Shown: one piece after another, positions 11,601 through 23,714 of the stretch
Position numbering within the stretch: the first letter of the stretch is position 1
Layout: every line of letters begins with the position of its first letter
NCBI GenBank assembly: GCA_001599755.1
Contig: BCHX01000001.1
Location: 2,790,001-2,854,000 of the forward strand
Origin: Gliomastix tumulicola
Taxonomy: Eukaryota > Ascomycota > Sordariomycetes > Hypocreales > Bionectriaceae
DNA: 64,000 bases
Direction: 5' to 3'
The notes under the pieces: generated by a model
What the model was told of the DNA's origin: nothing
The model's database searches: none
What the model saw: only the letters and a program-made list of their open reading frames with translations
Position numbers and translations under genes: made by a program

Positions 11601-12449
11601 CGGGCCGTCGTACTGGGGGATGCCAGCCACCCTTGGCTTCAGGCCGTGGCGGGCAAAGTACTCGTGGATCTTGGCGAGGTAGGCGCTCTCGTACTCGTCG
11701 TCGCGGCGGGGGATGCGCACGCGGAACTCGAGGTCCCGGTCCGGGTTGTGCAGGTAGACCTTGATCATGGCGCCCGAGCTCAGGACCCAGCGCGGCGTGA
11801 CGGGCGTGGTCTTGCCCCTCTGCTGCGAGGACAGCAGGTGGCCGTCGACAAACGTGCCGTTGGTGGACTGGTCCTCGATCATGACGTTGCCGTGCTCGTT
11901 GGGGTAGATGCGGAAGTGGATGTTGCTGACACGTTTCTGGGGGTCGTTGAGGAAGACGATGTCGCACCGCGAGTGGTTACGGCCGAAGACGAAGCCGGCG
12001 CCGGGATCCTTCACCAGGGACGAGAGACGCAGGATGATGGCGTAGTTGCCCTGGGCGGCCAGGTTGGGATCGAAGCGACTCGCATGGTCCTCGTGCTCGT
12101 AGTCGAGTTCGACGGCGTTGACCTCGTGCTTGCCAATGACGTGCGGCGAGTCATCGTGGGCAAGGCGCTGGACCTCCTGTCGAGCCCCGTTCGAGTGAGG
12201 GTAGAGGATGCATATGATGTCCGAGATGTCTTCGTCCGAGAAGCCCGAGTTCTGCTTGCCTACGCGGCGGGGGTCAAGCACATCCTGGGTCGCTAAAGCA
12301 GAGCCGAAACAGCAGTCAGCACAACGGTTTTCCCCGTTACACGACGACGACGACGGCGGCGTTGCATCGGATGGAGGGGCAGCCAACGCGGCAGCCAACG
12401 CGGCAACAGGCAGGCAGCACTGACCTTGGGTAGGCTCGTCGCCGTCCAT
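8683..12449 (-). CDS. rad53: Rad53/CHK2-type checkpoint Ser/Thr kinase (FHA-kinase-FHA-like)
   Basis: Probable DNA-damage checkpoint effector kinase. Inferred exons on the minus strand are 12449-12425, 12292-11271 and 11187-8683 (about 1183 residues). In order: an N-terminal FHA domain around residues 85-190, with FGRNHSRCDIVF, SNIHF and STNGTFV; then a protein kinase at roughly 290-600 with IGKGAFAVVYKV, the AAKELEK lysine, HRDVKPDN, TDFGLSK and CAPEVY. A disordered region follows, then a second, weaker FHA-like segment at about 945-1090 (VSFGRALDN, KHAFKIML, LGIRINEHSL, DDLIIWGG), and a charged coiled-coil tail. FHA domains bind phospho-Thr, and FHA-kinase-FHA order is that of yeast Rad53. 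The start at 12449 gives MDGDEPTQ, after which a 132-nt intron is inferred; this intron has no stop and a length divisible by three. A frame extension up to 12596 is possible but reads like leader sequence. Confidence 0.88.
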
Positions 12450-13951
12450 TGGGAAGGACGAGCGAGACAGCTCGGCAAAACAACGAGTTCCAACTACTGA
12501 TCCAGGCCCGCGAGTTCGAAAACGGCCGGATTGGGAAGCATAAAGAGGACCGGAGGCGGCAGGCTCGCTAGACACTCGAGGTTGTACAGTACACAAGAAA
12601 TGGAGTGGTGGCGCGCGGGCGCGTGGGTGGTGTCGACCGAACTTTGGGGTAAAGCGGACTGAAGTGACAAAGAGCGAGCAGGCAAAGGAAGAGACGAGGA
12701 TGAAATAGAAAACAGCGGCAAGTCAGTGTGTGCTGGGGAGATGGGCGTCGTCACGCTCGAGTCCCTCCCGAAGACGAGAGAAGCGAGCCGAAAGGGAAAC
12801 CTGGAAATGGACCGACGGGCAGAAAAAGAAACGAAAGCTGAGGGAGCTGCAGGCACTGTTTTGGTCACTTTTTGGTGACCTGGGGGGGACTTCCAGGATG
12901 AGGGGCCCTGCACGCCGCGTGGGCTGTACATCAAGTGTACTTTCGGCGGGGCACGCCTCCCGCCTGCCGGGGCAGCCACTACTAGTAGGTACCTACCTCC
13001 TAACGATAATTCACCTTAGCATCCTGCTACCTACTAGTACTATCCCCAGGGCCTTCATCGGCTCATCATTGATTGAATCTGTGCTTTGCAATTCGTAATA
13101 ATCTCTACTACCTGGTGCACTTACTGTTCCTCAACACCTCAAGTCCTCGTTGCGCCGAGCAGTAGTCAACAAGTACCACCCCCGAGGCAGCTGTTTTGTT
13201 CAGCGTTGCCCGGTGACCACTGGTTCGCCCATGATCACCATCACGGGGACGAACGCACCAGCGCCCTGCTTCCATGTTAATCATGCAAGTCTAGCCAAAG
13301 TCCAGCAGCATTTGTAAGTGTGGGGGGTTCCGACGCTGATATCGTAATTGTCCAATATCAGGCCCCCTACTAGCTTGCTCGCCTTACGCGCGGGCCAGAA
13401 TACGCCGTTCCGTCATAAGAAAGTCCTCGACGCACGCCTGTGAACCAGTCATCCAGCTCTCCCTCGATCCATGTTCCATAATCCATGACCCTGATCTGTA
13501 CCTCGACCCCAGCCGTGGCGTTCTCGTCAACACGACTGGTTCGTGAATTTATTCACCGTTACTGACTTCTATCACACCGCCTGTCACTTCGTCAAGGTAG
13601 GGTACGAATACTTAAAAAAAAAAGAAAATCAAATAAGTCTATTCTCGCTGCTGTTCAGCTTTTATGCCCAGCCCTGACAAAACAAAATCAATGAAAGAAG
13701 AAAGAATATCCAACTATGTACTGATAAGCATGTTATCTGCCTTGACACACAAGGCTATAGCCACCGCCACCGCAGTCACTGCCGCATACCCAAACGCTGC
13801 ACATGCATGAATCCTGCATAAATCATTCGGCCGCCAATGCGGTCACATTTCTATACCGCTCGTGAAATCCTGCCACGTTTCTGTGTCCAAAATTGCTCCA
13901 TCGGCGCTTGGCCAGCATCCCAAACCGTCGTCCAGTATATATCATAGTCAC
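12450..13951. other. Intergenic region between the kinase and PH-domain genes
   Basis: Promoter and leader of the minus-strand kinase plus the 3' end of the PH-domain gene. It contains TAGGTACCTA (12986-12995) and CTACCTACTAGTA (13028-13040), part of a motif family recurring in this window. Short frames here lack splice logic or family similarity. Confidence 0.45.
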
Positions 13952-16900
13952 CTAAAACGCCTGACCCTGGTACTGAGGATGGATGTTTCGCTGGCCTTGT
14001 GGAGGCTGCACCGAGCCAGAGTACTGGCCTTGCGGAGGCATGAAACGGGGATCAACCTGCGCTGGCGACTGAGCGCCAGATTGCAGGGGCCGCGAGAAGC
14101 TTGATCCCGGTGGCCCCTGAGGCCCTGGAGGTCCGGGTGGTCCCATGGGGCCGACATTGGGATTCGGTCCAGGCCCGCCTCGTCCACCTCCGTATGGTCC
14201 GCCTTGGGGTCCCGGCCCGGGCGAAGCATGAGCCGGAGACCACTGCATAGACCTTCCCATGCTCTGCTGGGGAGCTGGGGAGTTGCGACCTCCAGCGCCC
14301 GCAGTGCTAGGTCGAGGAGGTCCAGGGGAGTAAGGTCGCTGGGGTGCAGGTGAGAAGGAGCGCTGAGGTCCAGGTGAGTATGGACGTTGAGCCTGTGCGA
14401 ACGGCGCACCCGGTCCTCCTGGGGGTCCGCCGGGAGGAGGGCCCCTGTTCTGCTGGGGCGGTCCACCTCGGTAGCTGAGTGTAGGGCCAAAGTTCACGTC
14501 TGGAAGGTCATAGCCTGCGTTCGGGGGCGGGTCTTCAGCGCCCCCTACCGTCTTCAAGACACCAACTCGCGGACGGTCACCTCGGTCGTCGTACATGGCT
14601 GGTTCCTCATGAAACTGAGGCGGCGGCGGCCTTCTCCCCGGGTCCGGTCCATGATTCGTCGTGGGCTGCCATCGATCATGGTTTGTGGCGTAATGCTCGA
14701 TAATATGATCCGCGGTGACACTGGTGTGCTTGTCTAGACTAGTTGACCGATCCGGCAGAGGCTTTCGGTGTGCAGGAGCCGGCCCTGGGCCCTGAGGGCC
14801 AAGATGGGCTCCATAGGGTCCGGGTCCGGGTCCGTGTCCAGCGCCGGGAGGGCCTGGTCGCATGTTCGGAGGCGGTCGTCCCCTACCCTGCCCTGGAGGT
14901 CCTCCCATGCCTCCAGGCCCAGGGTTAGCAGGTAGGCCCTGCGGAGGTCGGTTGGGAGCCAGAGGAGATCGCGGCGGTCCGCCAGGTGGATAGTTAGAAC
15001 GTGGGCCTGGGCCATCAGAAGTATGAGGGCGCTGCTGGTCGTTGAAATGTCCTGGACCGCCGTAGGGAGATCTCGGTCCCGGGGAGTCGGCTCGCTGGCT
15101 TGGAATGTTCAGTGGCGGCGGCATGTTGGGGGGGCGATTGTGGCCTGGAGGTCTCAGAGCTTCATGAGAACGGTTGTCGTTAGCATATGTCCCCATGGAG
15201 TTGGCGTCATGTGTATGTACCGAAGGCCCAGGTATCGCTCCCCCCTCGATGCCCCGACCACGAGCACCATGTTCGGCATTCGGATCCTCGCCGTTGAGAC
15301 CTCCGGCCTTGGCAAGCTGTGCCAGCGTGGTGCTCGACAGGCGGCTGTTGGCGCGTCGCTGCTCAGGCGTGTGATATGCCACGCTCATAGGGCGCTTCTG
15401 GCTGGCATGGCCAAACTCAGGCGGCCTGGACACGGGCTCCGGCGTGTTGAGGTTCCGGATGGCGCCAAATTGGGGAGGCATGTCATTATTGCCCCGCTCC
15501 TCATCCGAGCTGGAAGGATCCCCACCCCCACCGACCCGGTCACGCAGCACCCCTCTATGGGCGGCCTGGCCCCTGTCGGGCGAGCCATAGGGATTGGCGC
15601 CCACATCCTGCGGCAAGCCTGTATCCGAGCTGTTGCGCACGTGTCCATAAGGGCTTGGTGAGGGCTGCTGGCGACTGAATGCATCGAATGCAGCCACCGG
15701 GCGTTCAGAGTTGGTCACAGACTGTGAGCGGGCTCCTCGGGTTGGGCTGTCATCAGCGAACCCAACCTTTGGTCTTCCCAGGTCAGGCCCGAAGCCCACC
15801 CGTGCACTGCTGCGGCTATCACTCCGGGAGTGCGGAGATCTTGTTCCCTCGTCGATGGCGTTCATTCTCGTGCCGGTGGACTCCTTGAGGCGACGCCGCC
15901 ACTCCTGCTCGTTCCAGGTGGTGCTTCCGTTCTCGTTGATGAGGGTCGTGACGTCCAGGAGCTCGAGATACCCGTATCGCTTGTGCTTGGGCATGGCGAA
16001 CATCAGAGACCGAGGGTCCAGCACGCTTGCAACGAGCTTTCCGGGACGGCCGTACAAGCCGAATGTGTCCCAGGTAGGGAAAACAAATCGCAGCAGCATC
16101 TCAAATCCGCTGACCATAGGCCGCGTCTCGGGCATGATGAACACGAAGCCCTCCGCTGACGAGGGGGGTTCCGAGTGAATAGTCACATTTCCTTCGATCT
16201 TGAGAAGCGTCGATGCATCGATGAGAGACTTGGCCTGGGGATAGATGGCGTAGGCGGAGTAGGCATCCGTGATGGTTGCGATAGGCTGCGCCTTCTTCAG
16301 CTTCTTGCCCTCCACCTTGTTGTCGTAGAACTTGACATCGCCCTTCAAGACCGGCACGTGGGACCGATCATACGGAGATCGCTTCTTCAGCTCTTTCTGC
16401 AGTTTGGCGTACTCCTTCTCGTCAGGCGGCGAGATGACACACCAGCACCGCCTCCAGGGAACACCAGCTCCGAACCGGACTCTCACCCACTCCTGAGTAG
16501 GAAACCGCGCCCTTTCCATGATGACGTTGATGTTGTTGAGCGACTTGCCCTTGGCGGCGATGAGGGCACCAGTGTAGGCCTCCTGGAGAGTGTTATGCTC
16601 AAAGATGGCCAGGCGGATGCCAGCCGTCCACTGCACAAGGGCATGGTGCGAGTTGAAGTGCAGCAGGTAGCGGTTGCGACCAGCTGTAGAAATACTCAGA
16701 ATGTTCTGGAGTGGCTGCTCATCGCTGGAGCGAGTCGGCAGCGCCTCAATCTGCAAAGGAAGTGGTGTGTTAAGATCATGTCCCCCAAGACAATGTTAGG
16801 TCAAGAATGAGCGGGCAACTATAATTACCATTTTGATGGACGCATCGGTCAAGTTGAGGAACTTGGGCAGAACCTCGCCGTCCTCGCCGGCAGCATCCAG

Positions 16901-17481
16901 CTCGGCGGCATCCCATAGCGACAACACAGTGCCGACCAGCTGTGCAAAGCATTCAGTCCAAGTGCGGTCTGTGTTGGGCTGGCCCTCTGTTGGGGGAGAA
17001 AAAATACTGGTCAGTCCCTGGCTCGTATTTCTGGGCGACTAGGCGCAAGTAGGGCAAAATGCAACCAAGCAAGGGAGGGGTATTTTTTTGGGAGGGGCCA
17101 CGTACGAGTATTCTGGTCGTCAAGCTTTAGAAAATAACCCTCGTGGTAAAGCTTGTTCTGATGGCTGTTGAGGAAGGAAAAAATGGGCTGCAGCTCGGGG
17201 ATGGTATCCTCGTTGACATCCATGACGGGCGGCTGGTACGTCTGGACGATGGACAGAGGCCGTGAGTTGGAGCGCTTGTGACGATGGGGACTTCCAGGGG
17301 GCGAGCCGTTCACTGGGGAGCCATAGTCCAGGTGCGACGGCGGCGTCAGAGGGCGTGAGGGGACACGCTGGTGGTTGATAAATCTGTGCTTATCGGCGCC
17401 CTTCGGGTTGCTGAGAGGAGAGTCGCTCGGGGGAGAAGAAGACGGTGAGGGAGCTTTTGAACCAGCAGAAAACTGGGACAT
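13952..17481 (-). CDS. PH-domain protein of the Caf120/Skg3 type with long Pro/Gly-rich tail
   Basis: Resembles fungal Caf120/Skg3 proteins; yeast Caf120 associates with the CCR4-NOT complex and Skg3 is found at bud sites. Inferred exons are 17481-17106, 16986-16829 and 16750-13952, all in phase, giving about 1110 residues. The N-terminal 70 residues are Ser/Pro rich. A PH domain spans about residues 90-230 (YHEGYFLKLDD; a later segment with LLHFNSHHALVQWTAGIRLA). A second conserved region follows (FGAGVPWRRCWCVISP, KGDVKFYDNK, IATITDAYSAYAIYPQA, FVFIMPETRPMVSGFEMLLRF). The last 500 residues are disordered and rich in Pro, Gly, Ser and Gln, with repeated YSPGP and SPAPQ motifs. The start is the first ATG of the open frame, in an MSQFSAG context. 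Function is inferred from family only. Confidence 0.88.
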
Positions 17482-20400
17482 GAAGGAGAGAACTGTTGGT
17501 GGTGAGAGTCAGCAAGCGGCCGCGGCATGGGCATTAAACATTACGAGTAAGGAAATCAGTGGAGTGCATTGAGAGGGAGCGTGAGTATGTGCGTGTGTGC
17601 GACTCAGGTGGGGCCCCGCTGGGCTGCAGCGCATTATTGGCCTCGCTACAGCGCTGCTAGGCCCTTGCAGGCCTTTGCAGGCCTGTAGGCTCGTACCCAA
17701 ACCCCATTGTGAATTTGTGCTGGGGGGAGGGGTCCTCGTTTTGACGGGACCCGGCGCTGTTAGTGGGTGCGACACCCCCTGTAAAAGCGCTCACGGTGGG
17801 TGTGAGGCCCGGCCAGCGCGCGACAGGGGGGGGATAACTCGGCTGGGCGCAGCTCGCGCGGCATGACGACGCCCATGACCGCATCGTGTAATCCAAAATT
17901 GCAGCCCGGGAAAAACAACAACACGAGTTGGTGCTGGAATGAGGGGGGGAAGCCGCAGCAGAAAATGGAATGCGAACCCACCTCGATTGCGGCCCATCTT
18001 GACGGTTCTTCACCCTCGCTGGTGAGAGCCTCTGAAACACCAACTGGGTCGGGAAGCGGTCTGGGCACTGTCGCTCGCTTTCGCTTGTCGTTCTCGTGGA
18101 CTTTTCGTATCGATCGATGCCCTGCGAGCCGAGCAAAGGGGGGCAGGTATTAAAGGGACTGGACCGCAGTGCAGATCGCTCAGCGACAGGAAGAGGGTGT
18201 CCCCGATGAATGAGCAAAGAAACGATGAAAAAGAAAAATAAGAAAGATCTCCGAAGGGGTGAAAGCGAAACCGAACAAGAAAGTCGGGCACTCAAATGGG
18301 CCGCGACGAACAATAGCCGTAATAAGCCTTGGAACAAAGGCGGAAACAAGATTTTCGGAGGTGAGCCTGAGCACGAGCTCCGTCGCCGCAACTTCGCAAG
18401 TATTGAATTGGCCGAGATGACGGTCCCCTCTCAATAGTTTCTGAGGGTATTAGCTTCTTAGCTTGTCGGGCCCTGGTGCTTCATGTCAGTTACAGGAGGT
18501 CAGAAAACACATAATCATCCCATGTCCGGCCGATGCCTGCGCGGTCCACGGAAGCAGAGACACAGCCCGTGGAAGTTACGTGGCTGGCCGGCTAGCTGCG
18601 ACGCATTGGCATCACAATGCGCCCGATCAGGCAATCGACCAGCCAGCATCGCTCCCGACGCAGCAGAAACAAGGGCCTTGCCTTGTCCCCATGCCGGGTC
18701 TTTGTCGGTGGGGAGTCGAGATAGGGGAAGGCTAGGGGCCAGGCGATGATCGCTAACTCACTGACGGTGATGTAAATAATTCCACAAAGAGAAGCCCTTG
18801 TGCCTCTAGAACCTGTTATCCTGCAGATCCTAAGATTTCGGGCGGATGTGTCGGCGGGCTTGGCTTGGCTGATGGAGCGCCACGTAATTGGACAGCGAAG
18901 CCGTAGTGGGAAGTTTGCAATGCGTAGTGGGAGGGCCACAAATACGTCAATAATAATGCTTTTTTGGCCGGCCTGCAAGATGTCGGGCGTCTCGTAAGCC
19001 CGTGGTCCCGGGTAAAATCTCGTTATTTCCTGGTCGCGAAGTCTGCTTACCCAGAGAGGTGAGATGCCCTGGCAGAGGATGAGAGTCGTTGGTGAGATGA
19101 GTAAGGCGAGGAAATTAAAAGAGGCGCAAGTCGTGAAAATGGGTATCAGTGTCTGCAGATAGCGAATTGTCAGCTGCCCAGTTCGAATGTCGGTGGGTTG
19201 CTCAGGCCAACAAGGCATAAGAGCATGTCCAGCAGGAATATGCCGGCGCACTTCGTGACCAGGTCAGGTGAAACCTGTAAGCGACCATCCAGAACTCGCG
19301 TCACTGTCCACGGGATGCAGAGACGGAGGCGTAGTATGTAGTATGTGATGGGAAGTTTCATAATCGGCAGGTGGCTTGAAGCTTGGCTTGTGTGCTTCCC
19401 ATTCCGCAAGCCTCAGACGAGGGAAAGCAGGGAAGGAGGTATCGAGGGGCGTTTGTGTGTGTGTGTGTGTGTGTGTGTGAAGGGATTCACAGGCATGAGT
19501 CTGATAGAGAGCTGTTCTGCCAAACACAACTCATGAGTGAAGACGTACCTTGAGAAATCAACGAGTCGTCCAAACAAACCGAGTATAAGCCCTCACTGCC
19601 GGGTTAGGATTTGCAAGTTCAGAGAAAAGGTGCACATGGGAAGAGGCCACCAGGTGGGACAGTGTGTGGTATATGTAATTCTGGATGACCAAGGTCACGG
19701 CCTTGCATACGAGGGCTCTATCCGCGCAACATCTGCGATATACTCCGAACGGACTAGCTAATCACTGCGTTACCTGCCTGCCTGTCGGTCAGGATCACTC
19801 GCCAGAGAGCGCCTATGACACTTTCCCGACGCCCAGACCAGCTTGACTGGATCCGGGAGATGCTTGTTTCTCGACGGTGAATGGGGTGGAGGGCGGTGGA
19901 CCGTCGATGCGAAGCGTGCGCTAATACTTGGATCACTTGCACGTTACGGACACGTACGACACACCAAGCAGCTAGACGAGCAGGTACATGCTTGTTGGCT
20001 GGTCATGAATCACCACCCGGAGCTTCGTATCCACTGCCAGTCGAGACGCCAGCAGCCAACGGGATGATGCGACAGGTCTCGGGTCTTAGCAAGGGCCTAG
20101 GCGCCCAAACGAAGCGCTGGGCAGAGGGCGGTTGGCGCTGGGCGCTGGGCGGCTGGGGGGCAGTGTCAGACAGTGTGTCGGTACAAGCGTCAGGCTCGTA
20201 TTTCACTGGCCCGCGTTGTCGCCTGGAGAATGCGAGAATGCCGGGGTAGAGGTAAAGCCCCGAGGACGCAGGTCATCAAGTTTCGGGCCTGTCGCCCTTT
20301 AGCGCTCGGCATTAACTTCTGAGCTTAGAATTTTCCAATTCCAGCTTCACGTCGCCGCATCCAGAATACGGCCAAAGTTTGCGGGCTTCTAGTCAGTCAC

Positions 20401-22037
20401 AGGGGCAGGATAAAGTACCCGTGGACGCCGACTAGCAAATTGTAGTGGTTTCTTACTTCCGAGATGAGGAGGTGAGATCTTTCCAGACCTTCTTTTTTTT
20501 TCCCTTCCCACTTCCCGGGGGGCCCGGCATCGAATTGTCCGTAAAGCTGCTGATGAAGCCACTACATCGCAAGAATTGTCATTCACCAATATGGCTTAGT
20601 CAAACAACTCAAATTGATATTTCATATTGACAGCACAAGGGAAAAACGATGGCGGATGATCCGGGCGAAATTTGGAATTCTAGCCAACTAAATCGCATCG
20701 GCATCGCTGAACCAACCTGCATTCTACCACCCTCGCGATGTAACTTGGCACATTCTTGGGGGGCTTCTTGGCCCCGTGGCATACCGCGACTTGCGCACAC
20801 CAAGCCCCAACCTTGTCTCCCAGCACAGCCCATAATATGTGTTCTGATTACGACAGCTTCATCACAGCACGACAAGGGTTGTCGGAAACACGGCCGGCCG
20901 GCGTTTCCTGTGACGTCAATTTCAGCTTCCGCGGCCATCATGTCTCTGTCTCTAAGGTTGTCTTTATTCTTCTTTGCTAGGCGTTGCACTTAATCTCGCA
21001 GATCTGCTATGGGAGATAGTTGATCAATTGGGGGGGGGGGGGCTCAGCTGAGTGCTCATCCTGCAGCATGCACACCTCCCTCGATGTCAGATGCGATCGA
21101 GCCGCGCCATGGATCTTGTTAAGAGATCGCCAAAGTCAATGGCCATCTTGCTACGCTGCACTGGCAGATCGAACGACAAGCCCGTCTAGCCCCCACGGCC
21201 GCACCATGCTAATGCAAGATGACTTTTCTTTTACACCATCAGTCAGTCCGCTGGCATCCATCTTCTTGCTCGCGATCTCATCATCAGCTCGGGATATCAA
21301 AATGTGGTGCGTTGAAGAGAACTAATTCTGCTAGTCTGCAGGTTAGTTGAGATAGACGAGCTCCTAAGCTTGGGACCAATTACGTCATGCCACCCTCAGT
21401 ACTACTAGTAGTATTGATAGCATCGACCAGGGATCACAACCTGCTGGATCGCCCTGGATGATATGACATCGTGCATAAGAGCGTCTCGCTGAGGCCAAGA
21501 TGCGGTCGACCTTCAGCCCGCATCTGTCGATAGCCGGGCGGGTGCATACCCGAATGTCACCTGGGCACGTTGCAAGCCTACCTAACGCAAGACGAGCGAG
21601 GTGCACACTGGCATGGTTGGTGATACCCTAGAGGTGAAGCAAGTCGGGATGGGCTTCAACACGCAAAAACACATCGCAGGGAGGTTGCGTTCTAGCTAGT
21701 ACGATAGTAAATCTTTCGGAATCCGGAATCAGTTGCACGTACCGTCGGGGGAATCCCGACATGAGGCATTACCAGCACTTTAGCCACCAGCCACGCCTGC
21801 CAATATCACGTGTCAATGCGGGAGAACTCCTAAACCAGTAACATCTCACCCGCCCGATAAGCTGTGCTGATATCCCTCGCTCCTTATCAGCCGTTCTCAT
21901 GCGGGCGTCGTTGGAATCCAAGCAATCAATTGAGCGGCTTTCCCCATGAATTGACCAGTGGCCACAGACCACCATCCTGACCTGTCAACGGCTGCGGCCA
22001 GCAGGACAAAGGGCCGCCTTCCGACCGACGCAAGCTC
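17482..22037. other. Gene-poor 4.5-kb region
   Basis: I see no supportable gene. The longest frames (about 244 residues at 17657-18391 and 219 residues at 18592-19251, both minus) have erratic composition, no splice support and no recognisable domain. The left end presumably carries the promoter/leader of the PH-domain gene. It contains a GT microsatellite (19454-19479), a G13 run near 21030 and scattered CpG-rich patches. Noncoding RNA cannot be judged from sequence alone. Confidence 0.4.
19454..19479 (+). repeat. GT dinucleotide microsatellite
   Basis: About 13 tandem GT units within the gene-poor region. Confidence 0.85.
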
Positions 22038-23325
22038 ATGGTTGGTATGCGCCTGTCGAATCCACGCTTGTTGGCGGCGCACCTCACACCAGGACCACCA
22101 CCACCACCACCAGCAGCCTCGAGAGCCCGAGTCTCCCGCGTCGCTCCCCGATGGAAAGGCGGGTGCCCTCGCGGGAGGACATTTGCCTCCTCGACCCCGG
22201 CGCGATCCGCTGATGCGCGGCTGCCGTTCAGATTCGAAACGGGCATCGCACTGTTTGCGAAGCGCCAGCCGAGACCCTTCCCGCCCCCGTTCACGTCCCC
22301 GCCATCGATCTCCTTCTCCGATGCGCTCAGCACGCACCACAAGAGCCGCGACCGACGGGCGGTTGTCTATGGGGAGTTGATTCGAGGTCAGACCAATGGC
22401 GACGACGCCGTGTATGCGAGCGATCACTTCATCTGTGTGAATGACGGGGTGGGAGCCTGGGCGGCTCGCCCGCGGGGACATGCAGGGTACGTTTGGTTGA
22501 GGACGCTTGATGGGGGAAATACTAACGAATTATCTCAGTCTATGGTCTCGACTGATCGTACATTTCTGGGCTGCAGCCATCGAGGAGGCCGAAGCGTCCG
22601 CTGCCTCCGATTCAAAGACCGACCCCGACCCAATAAGCACGCTGCAAAAGGCCTACGAGCAAACTTTGGAAGCCACCACCGAGCAAAACTGGCAGGGAAC
22701 GACGACGGTCTGCGGGGCGCAACTTCACTATGGTTCGAGCGAAGAGTCGAGCCAGGAGGGGTTCGTTCCCATACTCTACGTGACGAACCTCGGGGACTCG
22801 CAGGTCATGGTCCTGCGACCGCATGACCAGGGGGTCATTTTTAAGACAAAAGAACAGTGGCATTGGTTCGACTGCCCGCGGCAGCTCGGCACCAACAGCC
22901 CCGATCGCGCGACGGAGAACGCCGTCCTGGACAAGGTCGAGCTGGCGATCGGAGACGTGGTCCTGGCCATGTCGGACGGCGTCATCGACAATCTCTGGCA
23001 GCATGAGATTGTGGAAATAGTCTTCAAGTCGCTCCGTCGATGGGAGCAGGACTGCAAGTCGAAAGGAGCAATCGACGGGACAGGAGGTCGCAACGGAGGC
23101 ATGGAGGTTGTTGCCCGGGATATTATGGCTGCAGCAAAACATGTTGCAACGGACCCTTACGCAGAGAGCCCCTACATGGAGCATGCCATCGAAGAGGGTC
23201 TTGCAAGCGAAGGAGGTGAGTACCAGCCATTGATTTGAGCATACCCGCCTGACTGTTGGCTGACCACTGTACCAGGCAAGCTTGACGATATTAGTGTTGT
23301 CGCTGCGCTTTGTATAGAGGATTGA
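22038..23325 (+). CDS. PTC7: Mitochondrial PP2C-type protein phosphatase, Ptc7/Azr1 type
   Basis: Mg/Mn-dependent Ser/Thr phosphatase; family members act in mitochondria. Exons 22038-22486, 22539-23215 and 23276-23325 join in phase (about 391 residues). The first 60 residues are Arg/Ser/Pro rich with few acidic residues, fitting a mitochondrial presequence. PP2C motifs follow: NGDDAVYASDHFICVNDGVG with a metal-binding Asp; HAGLWSRLIVHFW created across the first splice; NLGDSQVMVLR; AMSDGVIDNLW; and a C-terminal DDISVVAALC whose Asp completes the metal site and appears only after the last splice. The last exon is just 50 nt. The start ATG is the first in frame, and a second Met three codons later is an alternative. 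Confidence 0.92.
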
Positions 23326-23714
23326 GCAGCGATGAGCCTCCGAACTAACAAATCATTGGAAGCGATGTCCAATGTCACGAACAGGGGTACATAAATAGGT
23401 CGGATATCATTTGATTTGCTCTGTCGGAGAACTGGTAGAGCATGTAACATACATATCAGCGTGGGATTGGAGATCTGGATGTGGCTTCCACAGTGGAGTG
23501 CTTGGAAACCCCCACTTGACAGGGCGTGTGGGGCGATAAGCTCAGAAACCGATAAGATCAAAAAATTAATGAAGTTCTTGTCTTCGAAGAAATCCAACCA
23601 TGAGATTATGATTGCACGTTTCACGAAAGCGCCTCCTCCCGCATAGCGTCACCGTCGACATAAATATTTTCTCACAACTACTTGGGTTTCATCTGGCCAG
23701 CGCCGTCAGTCATC
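23326..23714. other. Short intergenic region before UTP23
   Basis: About 390 bases holding the 3' end of the phosphatase gene and the UTP23 promoter. Nothing else is recognised. Confidence 0.4.

Noticed and set aside
12494..12979. 161-residue minus-strand frame upstream of the kinase
   Set aside because: Ser/Pro-rich with no domain, ends near the kinase start in another frame; best explained as promoter/leader sequence.
17657..18391. 244-residue minus-strand frame
   Set aside because: Irregular composition with many Cys, Arg and Ser and a Phe run from a pyrimidine tract; no splice or family support.
18592..19251. 219-residue minus-strand frame
   Set aside because: Some hydrophobic stretches but no recognisable motif; considered chance.
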